Assembly: GCA_028284445.1 (NCBI GenBank)
Contig: JANQRS010000011.1
Location: 378,321 to 442,320, forward strand
Source: Calditrichia bacterium
Lineage (GTDB): Bacteria; Calditrichota; Calditrichia; RBG-13-44-9; J075
DNA: 64,000 bases
Direction of reading: 5' to 3'
Shown one piece after another: positions 28,664 through 35,939 of the stretch (within the stretch, counting starts at the first letter, position 1; the number at the start of each line of letters is the position of its first letter). The translations under genes and the position numbers were made by a program. A model generated the notes under the pieces. The model saw only the letters and a list, made by a program, of their open reading frames with translations. It was not told the origin of the DNA and did no database searches.

Positions 28664-30142
28664 ATGGAAAAAGAATTGCTGGAATTTAATTGCAGTTTGA
28701 ATCGTCGCAACTTCCTCTCAAAGATGAGTGTTGGGATCGGTAGTGTTGCATTGGCATCATTACTGAACCCGAAAATGCTACTCGGCAATGAGAAAGAAGC
28801 GGATGCTACCAGCGGTGTGACCGGCATACTTGACTCCCCGCATTTTGCCCCTAAAGCCAAACGAGTGATATACCTTTTTCAAAGTGGTGGGCCATCGCAT
28901 CTGGATCTCTTCGATTACAAACCCTTATTACGCGAACGGAATGGCGAAGAATTACCGGACTCAGTCCGCAATGGTCAGCGGCTCACGGGGATGACAAGCG
29001 GCCAGGACAGCTTTCCGCTCGCCGGATCCCAGTTTGACTTTCAGCAGCATGGCAAAAGCGGCATGTGGATCAGTGACTTGCTGCCATATACCGCCAAAAT
29101 TGCCGATGAACTGTGCGTTATCCGTTCGATGTATACAGAGGCAATCAATCATGATCCGGCCATCACCTTTTTTCAGACCGGTTCCCAGCAAGCAGGTCGT
29201 CCAAGTATCGGTTCCTGGCTTAGCTACGGCCTGGGCAGTATGAATGAAAATCTGCCAGGCTTCTGCGTTTTACTTTCCAGAGGCACCGGAAGACCCGATG
29301 CGGCGCAGCCTCTCTATTCTCGTCTCTGGGGTAATGGTTTCTTGCATTCATTGCATCAAGGCGTGCAGTTCCGCAGCGGGAAAGATCCGGTTCTCTACCT
29401 CAAGAATCCGCCTGGCGTCAGCCGCACTGATCGGCGACAAATGCTGAATTCCCTGACGCGGCTCAACGAAATCTCACATCAGAAATTTGGAGACCCGGAA
29501 ATTGTCTCACGCATTGCTCAATATGAAATGGCCTATCGCATGCAAACATCCGTTCCGGAGACCATGGACCTTAGCAGCGAACCGGAAAGTATATTTCGTA
29601 TGTATGGACCGGACTCTCTGATTCCGGGAACCTTTGCTGCAAACTGCTTGCTGGCACGCAGACTTGTTGAACGCGACGTTCGTTTTGTGCAGCTTTATCA
29701 TATGGGCTGGGATCAACATGAGAACTTGCCCACACAAATTGCCGGACAGGTCCGGGACGTCGATCAGGCATCTGCTGCATTGGTTCTGGATCTCAAACAG
29801 CGCGGTCTGCTTGAAGATACGCTGGTCATCTGGGGCGGCGAATTCGGCCGCACGAATTATTCCCAGGGCAGATTAACCAAGACAAATTATGGGCGTGATC
29901 ACCACCCACGCTGTTTTTCAATCTGGATGGCCGGAGGCGGTGTAAAAGCTGGATACACTTATGGCCGGACGGACGAGTTCGGATACAATATTGCTGAGAA
30001 CCCGGTACATGTGCACGACTTCCAGGCAACCTTGCTTCACCTGCTCGGCCTCGATCATGAGAAACTGATTTTCAAACACCAGGGAAGGCGTTTCCGGCTT
30101 ACAGATGTGCATGGACATGTCGTAAAAGATATTCTGGCGTAA
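28664..30142 (+). CDS. DUF1501 protein, copy 1 (Tat-exported)
   Basis: 492 residues. The N-terminus carries a twin-arginine motif NRRNFLSKM followed by a hydrophobic stretch, so it is exported folded by Tat. The body matches DUF1501, a sulfatase/alkaline-phosphatase-like fold: [60 protein letters not shown] and [21 protein letters not shown]. The His/Asp/Glu-rich segments look like metal ligands. Catalytic activity is not established for the family. It is 61 bases after the PSD1 gene and about 93% identical at protein level to the copy at 30261 (34 differences counted by eye). Confidence 0.93.
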   Translation: MEKELLEFNCSLNRRNFLSKMSVGIGSVALASLLNPKMLLGNEKEADATSGVTGILDSPHFAPKAKRVIYLFQSGGPSHLDLFDYKPLLRERNGEELPDSVRNGQRLTGMTSGQDSFPLAGSQFDFQQHGKSGMWISDLLPYTAKIADELCVIRSMYTEAINHDPAITFFQTGSQQAGRPSIGSWLSYGLGSMNENLPGFCVLLSRGTGRPDAAQPLYSRLWGNGFLHSLHQGVQFRSGKDPVLYLKNPPGVSRTDRRQMLNSLTRLNEISHQKFGDPEIVSRIAQYEMAYRMQTSVPETMDLSSEPESIFRMYGPDSLIPGTFAANCLLARRLVERDVRFVQLYHMGWDQHENLPTQIAGQVRDVDQASAALVLDLKQRGLLEDTLVIWGGEFGRTNYSQGRLTKTNYGRDHHPRCFSIWMAGGGVKAGYTYGRTDEFGYNIAENPVHVHDFQATLLHLLGLDHEKLIFKHQGRRFRLTDVHGHVVKDILA

Positions 30143-30165
30143 GAGATAAGAAAAAGAGAGTCAGA

Positions 30166-30246
30166 TACAATTGCCATCGTTTTGAACCGGACTATCATTG
30201 GGGCAAACTGGATCTGGCGACAACCCGAGTTGTCATAAACGATTAA
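30166..30246 (+). pseudogene. Fossil fragment of a propeller (NHL-type) gene
   Basis: About 26 codons in one frame, ending at TAA 30244-30246, encode [22 protein letters not shown]. This aligns without gaps with YNTHQYELDYHWGRLDPAMTPV of the propeller gene at 31740 (about residues 39-60). There is no start codon or ribosome-binding site, and the rest of the gene is missing. It lies exactly where a propeller gene would be if the duplicated unit had been DUF1501 plus propeller. Confidence 0.85.
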
Positions 30247-30260
30247 ATCGGAGAACCGTG

Positions 30261-31736
30261 ATGGAAAAAGAATTGCTGGAATTCAATTGCAGTCTGAATC
30301 GCCGTCATTTTCTGTCAAAAATGAGCGTCGGTATTGGCAGCCTTGCCCTGGCATCACTGCTCAATCCCAAGTCGCTACTTGGCAAAGAGAAAGAATCAAA
30401 TGTCGCCAGCGGCATAACCGGCATTCTTGACTCCCCGCATTTTGCACCCAAGGCAAAGCGGGTGATTTACCTTTTTCAAAGCGGCGGACCATCGCATTTA
30501 GAGCTCTTCGACTACAAACCCTTGTTACGCGAACGGAATGGCGAAGAATTGCCGGATTCAGTTCGTAACGGCCAGCGCCTTACAGGTATGACCAGCGGGC
30601 AGGACAGCTTCCCATTGGCGGGATCACAATACGACTTCCAACAGCACGGCAAAAGCGGAATGTGGATCAGCGAACTCCTGCCGTATACAGCAAAGATCGC
30701 AGATGAGCTCTGCGTCATTCGTTCGATGTATACCGAGGCAATTAATCACGACCCGGCAATAACCTTCTTTCAGACCGGCTCGCAGCAGCCGGGCCGTCCG
30801 AGTATTGGCTCCTGGCTCAGCTATGGATTGGGAAGCATGAATGAAAACTTGCCGGGCTTCTGTGTGCTCCTTTCGCGCGGCACCGGACGCCCACAAGGTC
30901 AGCCATTGTATTCGCGGCTTTGGGGTAACGGCTTCCTGCATTCTCTTCATCAAGGCGTGCAGTTTCGTAGCGGCAAGGATCCGGTTCTCTATCTGAAGAA
31001 TCCACCCGGAGTTAGTCGCACCGACCGCCGGCAAATGCTGAATTCCCTGACACAGCTCAACGAAATCTCACATCAGAAATTTGGAGACCCGGAAATCGTC
31101 TCTCGTATTGCACAGTATGAGATGGCTTATCGCATGCAAACCTCGGTTCCGGAAACAATGGACCTTAGCAGCGAACCGGAGAGTGTATTTCGCATGTATG
31201 GACCGGACTCTGTTGTTCCGGGAACCTTTGCTGCAAATTGCCTGCTGGCGAGGCGGCTTATTGAACGCGACGTACGCTTCATTCAACTTTATCATATGGG
31301 CTGGGATCAACACGAAAGCCTACCCAGCCAGATTGCCGGTCAGGCGCGCGATGTTGATCAAGCATCTGCAGCCTTGGTTCTTGACCTAAAGCAGCGTGGC
31401 TTGCTGGACGATACTCTCGTCATCTGGGGTGGTGAATTTGGACGAACCAATTACTCGCAAGGCAAACTGACTAAAACCAACTATGGGCGGGATCATCATC
31501 CACGCTGCTTCTCTATCTGGATGGCCGGCGGCGGCGTCAAAGCCGGCTTCACCTATGGGAAAACCGACGAGTTTGGTTATAATATTGTAGAGAACCCGGT
31601 TCATGTGCACGATTTCCATGCAACCTTGCTGCACCTGCTCGGCATCGACCACGAAAAACTGGTTTTCAAACACCAGGGACGGCGCTTCCGCCTAACAGAC
31701 GTACATGGGCATATCGTAAAAGATATCCTGGCATAA
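30261..31736 (+). CDS. DUF1501 protein, copy 2 (Tat-exported)
   Basis: 491 residues starting at ATG 30261, with GGAG eight bases upstream; the preceding open frame overlaps the fossil fragment and is not used. The same family features as copy 1 are intact: Tat motif [46 protein letters not shown] and the GRDHHPRC metal-site-like region. Differences from copy 1 are mostly conservative; the loop RPDAAQPLY is shortened to RPQGQPLY. Most codons differ synonymously, so the duplication is not recent and both copies have stayed under purifying selection. Three bases separate it from the propeller gene. Confidence 0.93.
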   Translation: MEKELLEFNCSLNRRHFLSKMSVGIGSLALASLLNPKSLLGKEKESNVASGITGILDSPHFAPKAKRVIYLFQSGGPSHLELFDYKPLLRERNGEELPDSVRNGQRLTGMTSGQDSFPLAGSQYDFQQHGKSGMWISELLPYTAKIADELCVIRSMYTEAINHDPAITFFQTGSQQPGRPSIGSWLSYGLGSMNENLPGFCVLLSRGTGRPQGQPLYSRLWGNGFLHSLHQGVQFRSGKDPVLYLKNPPGVSRTDRRQMLNSLTQLNEISHQKFGDPEIVSRIAQYEMAYRMQTSVPETMDLSSEPESVFRMYGPDSVVPGTFAANCLLARRLIERDVRFIQLYHMGWDQHESLPSQIAGQARDVDQASAALVLDLKQRGLLDDTLVIWGGEFGRTNYSQGKLTKTNYGRDHHPRCFSIWMAGGGVKAGFTYGKTDEFGYNIVENPVHVHDFHATLLHLLGIDHEKLVFKHQGRRFRLTDVHGHIVKDILA

Positions 31737-31739
31737 CGC

Positions 31740-32786
31740 ATGAAAAGACGAGAGTTTATCAAAAAGACAGCAACCGCATCTGCGGCTGCGGCATTTGCGC
31801 CGGCATTGCTTGGCTGCAGCAAAGCTGTTGCAGCACCGAAAGGCATTACGCTTGGCTACAACACTCATCAATATGAGCTGGACTATCACTGGGGCCGCCT
31901 CGATCCGGCAATGACCCCCGTGAATGACTGTCACGAGATGGTCCAGGATGCGCGCAAACGCATCGTTCTCTTGACCAATGAGACCAAGAACAATGTCATC
32001 ATCTACGATAAATCCGGAAAGTATCTCGAATCCTGGGGCAGCGAATACCCTGGGGCCCATGGCCTGACCCTCTGGAATGAAGGTGGTAAGGACGTGCTTT
32101 TTATCTGCGACTACGAGCGGCACGAAGTCATTAAGACGACGATTGACGGCCGAGTCCTGATGACACTTCCTTATCCGGCGGACAGTGGCAAATATAAGGA
32201 AGCAGGACAATACAAGCCGACAGAATCCGCTATTGCGCCAAACGGTGATATTTATGTGGTCGACGGATATGGTGAGCAATACGTGATGCGCTACAACCAC
32301 AAGGGTGAATTGTTGCAAGTTTTTGGCGGAAGGGGAGAGGACGACCATCTTTTCTTCAATGCCCACGGCATTTGCATTGACAACCGCGACGCGAACAACC
32401 CAATTGTTCTGGTAACCGCGCGACAGAAGAACCAATTCAAGCGCTTCACCCTGGATGGCGAATACCTATCGACGATCGAAGTTCCAGGCGCTTTTGTTTG
32501 TCGCCCGGTCATTCACGGGGATCATATTTACGCGGCAGTCTTGATGAGTCAAGCTGCAAGCGGGTCAAAATCCGGCTTCGTGGTTATCCTCAATGGAGAG
32601 AATAAAGTTGTATCGACGTTGGGAGGCAGCCTCCCCGAATATGTCGACGGCAAACTGAAGCCATTGCACCAAACTGTTCGTGTTTTCCAGCATCCGCATG
32701 ATGTTCTCGTAGACAACGATGAGAATGTATATGTTGCCCAATGGAATTCCGGCAAAATCTACCCGATAAAATTGAACAGAGTATAA
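31740..32786 (+). CDS. Tat-exported six-bladed beta-propeller (NHL-like) lipoprotein
   Basis: 348 residues. It begins MKRREFIKKTATASAAAAF and reaches LLGCS near residue 28, so it combines a Tat signal with a lipobox. The mature part contains NHL-type repeats: GDIYVVDGYGEQYVMRYNHKGELLQVFG, IVLVTARQKNQFKRFTLDGEYL, and DVLVDNDENVYVAQWNSGKIY at the end. Relatives include 6-bladed propellers that bind ligands or act as lyases and lactonases; no catalytic assignment can be made here. Starts three bases after DUF1501 copy 2, and its TAA overlaps the ATG of the next gene (TAATG), indicating coupling in both directions. Confidence 0.88.
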   Translation: MKRREFIKKTATASAAAAFAPALLGCSKAVAAPKGITLGYNTHQYELDYHWGRLDPAMTPVNDCHEMVQDARKRIVLLTNETKNNVIIYDKSGKYLESWGSEYPGAHGLTLWNEGGKDVLFICDYERHEVIKTTIDGRVLMTLPYPADSGKYKEAGQYKPTESAIAPNGDIYVVDGYGEQYVMRYNHKGELLQVFGGRGEDDHLFFNAHGICIDNRDANNPIVLVTARQKNQFKRFTLDGEYLSTIEVPGAFVCRPVIHGDHIYAAVLMSQAASGSKSGFVVILNGENKVVSTLGGSLPEYVDGKLKPLHQTVRVFQHPHDVLVDNDENVYVAQWNSGKIYPIKLNRV

Positions 32787-33517
32787 TGCAGGAAAAATTC
32801 CAGGTCTCCAATCCTCTTGTGCAAACTCCGGGGCAAGTATTCGAGAAAGAAACCAGCGTTTCTCTCGAGCTTGGCCTGCCGGGCGTAGCATTTTACTACA
32901 CGCTTGATGGCTCGACCCCGGATGAATCCTCAGCGCGCTATACAGCACCCATTACGATACAGGAAACCTGCACGCTGAAGGCGCTTGCAGTGGCCAATGG
33001 CTGGCTACCAAGCGATGTGGAGGTTCGAGACTTCGTAAAAGCAAAATATCGGGCAGTAGACGTCAAGCTTGAAACGCCAATAGATGAGCGATATCCCGGC
33101 CAGGGCGCCAAGAGCCTGATCGACAGGGCATCAAATAGCACCAATTTCCACTCCGGTCATTGGCTCGGCTTCGAAGCAACCGATCTGACAGCCATTGTCG
33201 ACCTCGGCAGCGAAGTGGAGATCAAACATATTATCGTCAGCTGCCTGAGCGCAACCGGCGCCTGGATCTTTAGACCGGGTCAGATTTCTGCAGAGATTTC
33301 CAGCGACGGCAGCAACTTTGGAGTTGCCGGCGAAATCAAGTTGCCTGCACAAACAGAGGCAGATCCAACCAAGATCGAATTTCCACGCCTGGACATCGCG
33401 ACAACCATTGGGCGCTACGTAAAAGTTACCGTACATAATATTGATGTGGTGCCGGATTGGCATCACGGCGCCGGCGGAAAAAGCTGGCTTTTTGTAGACG
33501 AAATACTTGTGTCCTAG
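32786..33517 (+). CDS. Chitobiase-C-like + F5/8 (discoidin)-like protein without a signal peptide
   Basis: 243 residues from ATG 32786, which overlaps the stop of the propeller gene. Residues about 15-85 look like the chitobiase/hexosaminidase C-terminal or Fn3-associated domain (AFYYTLDGSTPDESSARYTAPI). Residues about 100-243 look like an F5/8-type C (discoidin) carbohydrate-binding domain (SLIDRASNSTNFHSGHWLGFE, IVSCLSATGAWIFRP, HHGAGGKSWLFVDEILVS). Such domains normally work outside the cell, yet there is no signal sequence. The same two domains form the C-terminus of the next protein, and the discoidin module ends the GH20 enzyme. It may leave the cell bound to the Tat-exported propeller protein, or be a cytosolic sugar sensor; both are speculative. 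Confidence 0.85.
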   Translation: MQEKFQVSNPLVQTPGQVFEKETSVSLELGLPGVAFYYTLDGSTPDESSARYTAPITIQETCTLKALAVANGWLPSDVEVRDFVKAKYRAVDVKLETPIDERYPGQGAKSLIDRASNSTNFHSGHWLGFEATDLTAIVDLGSEVEIKHIIVSCLSATGAWIFRPGQISAEISSDGSNFGVAGEIKLPAQTEADPTKIEFPRLDIATTIGRYVKVTVHNIDVVPDWHHGAGGKSWLFVDEILVS

Positions 33518-33545
33518 ATTTCACCGTATCTAATCGAGGCATTCC

Positions 33546-35660
33546 ATGATCAATGAACTGATCGCCTTTTTTGGCAGATTTCATCCCCTGGTTCTCCATC
33601 TCCCCATCGGCTTTATTGTCGCTGCCGCGCTTCTCCAGTTTTTCTCCACGCGAAAAGACATGGCGGTATACCGTTTGGCTGCCAATTTTGTTCTGAGTAT
33701 AGGGGCTTTGACAGCAGTCGTATCTGCAGTCTTCGGCTACTTTTTATCTTTGGAAAGCGGCTACACAGAGGATGCCATTTTCTGGCACCGCTTCTGGGGC
33801 ATAGGGCTGGCGCTGCTCACCACAATACTTGCCTGGACCAACCAGAAATCTACGGACGTCACTGAAGGCACCATCACAAAGTTCAACACCTGGCTTTGGG
33901 TTGGCACCCTGGTTTTTCTAACAATAGCCGGGCATACCGGCGGCACTATTACTCACGGTGAAACCTATTTGACCGAAAATCTCCCGACGCCGGTCAAGCA
34001 GCTGTTTGGCCTCGAGGATGAAGCTGAACTTTTGGCCTTCAACGATGTCGACATTGATTCAATCCCTGTCTACAATCACCTTATACAACCGGTAATCAAA
34101 AATCGCTGCATTTCCTGCCATAATCCCTCCAAACGTAAAGGCGAGCTATTGCTCAATTCGCCGGACGGCATCAATGCCGGTGGCGAAAATGGATCTGTCA
34201 TTACTGCCGGCAATGCATCGCGCAGCAGCTTTCATGGCCGCCTCATTTTACCAATGGATAATAAAAAGCATATGCCGCCCAAAGGCAAGCGCCAGCTAAC
34301 CACGGAAGACATCGAACTGATTGCATGGTGGATCAACGAAGGCGCTTCATACACGGCAAAAGCCGGTGATTTGAACATGCCGGAGAATATCCGCGCCATT
34401 CTGACCGAGCGAACAGCGCCAAAGAACCCGCTGCTTGCCATGGAGATTGATGAAGCAGACGCGGACGACATTGCGGATGCAAAATCTGCCGGGATTCCGG
34501 TTTATCGCGTGGCGGAGGACATTCCGTTTCTACAAGCAAATCTCAGCGGCAAAAAGAACATCAGCACGGAATTACTGGCGTACCTGGAGCCGCTCTCCGA
34601 GCAACTTGTGGAACTTAACCTCGGCCGCACCGATGTCACAGATGAGGGCATTGCCGTTGTCAGCAACTTACCGCATCTGCAGAGGCTCTACCTGAATAAC
34701 ACCGCTATCACCAATCGTGGCGCACAACACCTGGCGGATCTGAAATACTTGACTTATTTGAATATGTACGATACACAAATCAATGATTCCGCTATGATCA
34801 ATCTGGCTGACCTCGAATATCTGGAAGACGTCTACCTCTGGCAAACCGGCGTTACCGAGGCTGGTTTTGCCATGCTCGGCGAACAAATCGAGGATACAGC
34901 AGCAGTCCTGGGTCTGCCACTTGCCGAGCTATTCGGCACAACCAAGCTCAAGCCGCCGTTGGTCACCTATGACAACAAATTGTTTAAAGATAGCGCAACG
35001 GTGACCTTCGAGTCTAATCTTCATGATGCCAACATCTATTACACGACCGACAGCACCGACCCGACGCCCGAATCGAAGCGCTACGATGGCCCATTTTCAA
35101 TTAAGAACACCGGAGAAGTTCGCGCAATTGCAGAAAAGGCAGATTGGGAAACCAGCGACGTTGCCATCGTCGAATTTGTGAAGATTGGCTATGTCGTGAA
35201 AGACATCAAACTTGCCAGTAATGCCAGCAGTCGTTATGCCGGCAAGGGACCGAGAACCCTGATTGATCAGGAAAAAGGTGATATTCAGTTCGCCAGCGAA
35301 TATTGGCTGGGCTACGAGCAGAAAAACCTGACTGCCACGCTTGATATTGGCGAGACGACAAATTTGTCAACCGTTACGGTGAGTTGTCTTGAGAATATTG
35401 GCTCCTGGATCTTTTATCCGCAGCGACTGGATGTATGGACTTCACTTGATGGGGTCAATTTTCAAAAGGCATCGACGCGGCGGTATCCAGCTCCCGAAAC
35501 CGACAGACCGGCATCTCTCAAGTATTTCATCCTTGATTTCGAGGAAAGGCAAGCTCGCTATGTCAAGGTCAAGGTCACCAACATTGGCAGTCCTCCTGAT
35601 TGGCACCAGGGCGCCGGCGGAAAGGCCTGGGTATTTGTCGATGAAATCCTCCTCGATTAA
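33546..35660 (+). CDS. Membrane cytochrome-LRR-chitobiase-C-discoidin fusion (704 aa)
   Basis: The N-terminus holds four transmembrane segments (about 12-30, 42-62, 80-97, 113-131) with FHPLVLHLPIGF, a DUF2231-like membrane domain whose histidines could hold haem b. A PSCyt1-like cytochrome domain follows, with haem motif CISCH (188-192), MPPKGKRQL and an IELIAWWINEGA helix. Leucine-rich repeats (about 355-460: LVELNLGRTDVTDEGIA, HLQRLYLNNTAITNRGA), a chitobiase-C/Fn3-associated domain (about 475-540, IYYTTDSTDPTPESKRYDGPF) and a discoidin-like domain (about 550-704, ending WHQGAGGKAWVFVDEILLD) follow. It looks like an electron-carrying membrane base with an external glycan-binding arm. Last gene of the operon. 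Confidence 0.88.
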   Translation: MINELIAFFGRFHPLVLHLPIGFIVAAALLQFFSTRKDMAVYRLAANFVLSIGALTAVVSAVFGYFLSLESGYTEDAIFWHRFWGIGLALLTTILAWTNQKSTDVTEGTITKFNTWLWVGTLVFLTIAGHTGGTITHGETYLTENLPTPVKQLFGLEDEAELLAFNDVDIDSIPVYNHLIQPVIKNRCISCHNPSKRKGELLLNSPDGINAGGENGSVITAGNASRSSFHGRLILPMDNKKHMPPKGKRQLTTEDIELIAWWINEGASYTAKAGDLNMPENIRAILTERTAPKNPLLAMEIDEADADDIADAKSAGIPVYRVAEDIPFLQANLSGKKNISTELLAYLEPLSEQLVELNLGRTDVTDEGIAVVSNLPHLQRLYLNNTAITNRGAQHLADLKYLTYLNMYDTQINDSAMINLADLEYLEDVYLWQTGVTEAGFAMLGEQIEDTAAVLGLPLAELFGTTKLKPPLVTYDNKLFKDSATVTFESNLHDANIYYTTDSTDPTPESKRYDGPFSIKNTGEVRAIAEKADWETSDVAIVEFVKIGYVVKDIKLASNASSRYAGKGPRTLIDQEKGDIQFASEYWLGYEQKNLTATLDIGETTNLSTVTVSCLENIGSWIFYPQRLDVWTSLDGVNFQKASTRRYPAPETDRPASLKYFILDFEERQARYVKVKVTNIGSPPDWHQGAGGKAWVFVDEILLD

Positions 35661-35684
35661 TACTTCACTTCTGATACTGCACCT

Positions 35685-35707
35685 CGTTCGCGGCAGAACC
35701 GCGAACG
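35685..35707. other. Perfect hairpin after the PSD1 operon
   Basis: CGTTCGCGG / CCGCGAACG, a 9-bp stem with a 5-base loop, 25 bases after the operon's last stop. No T tract follows. It may end or stabilise the transcript, or act as an operator for the GH20 gene downstream. Confidence 0.55.
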
Positions 35708-35768
35708 ATTGCATAAACCGCCTCAGAAACATTTCCTCTGCACAAATTCCCCACGAGTGCAGTTGCCC

Positions 35769-35797
35769 TTGACTATAACCACGCCTTTTCATAACCT
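35769..35797 (+). promoter_or_regulatory. Candidate promoter of the GH20-GH109 unit (shared motif)
   Basis: TTGACT, 17 bases, TAACCT, then two bases and ATTAG. Exactly the same arrangement occurs at 40800-40835 upstream of the symporter. Distance to the GH20 start is about 140 bases. Confidence 0.5.
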
Positions 35798-35939
35798 CTA
35801 TTAGTTTGTATTCAGCGAAAACATTCTCGCCTAGCGAAATTCGCGAAGTCCGGAGCTTATCTCATCAGATTCCCGGTCTCTGAATTTCGATACTAATTGA
35901 CCTGCTGGTAACATTCCGAAATATGATATGAGGAATTCC

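Noticed and set aside
30198-30260. Longer N-terminus for DUF1501 copy 2
   Set aside because: It lacks a ribosome-binding site and overlaps the fossil propeller fragment in another frame; copy 1 has no such extension.
31692-32435. 247-codon minus-strand frame
   Set aside because: Shadow of the propeller gene on the opposite strand; the plus-strand gene has clear Tat and NHL features.
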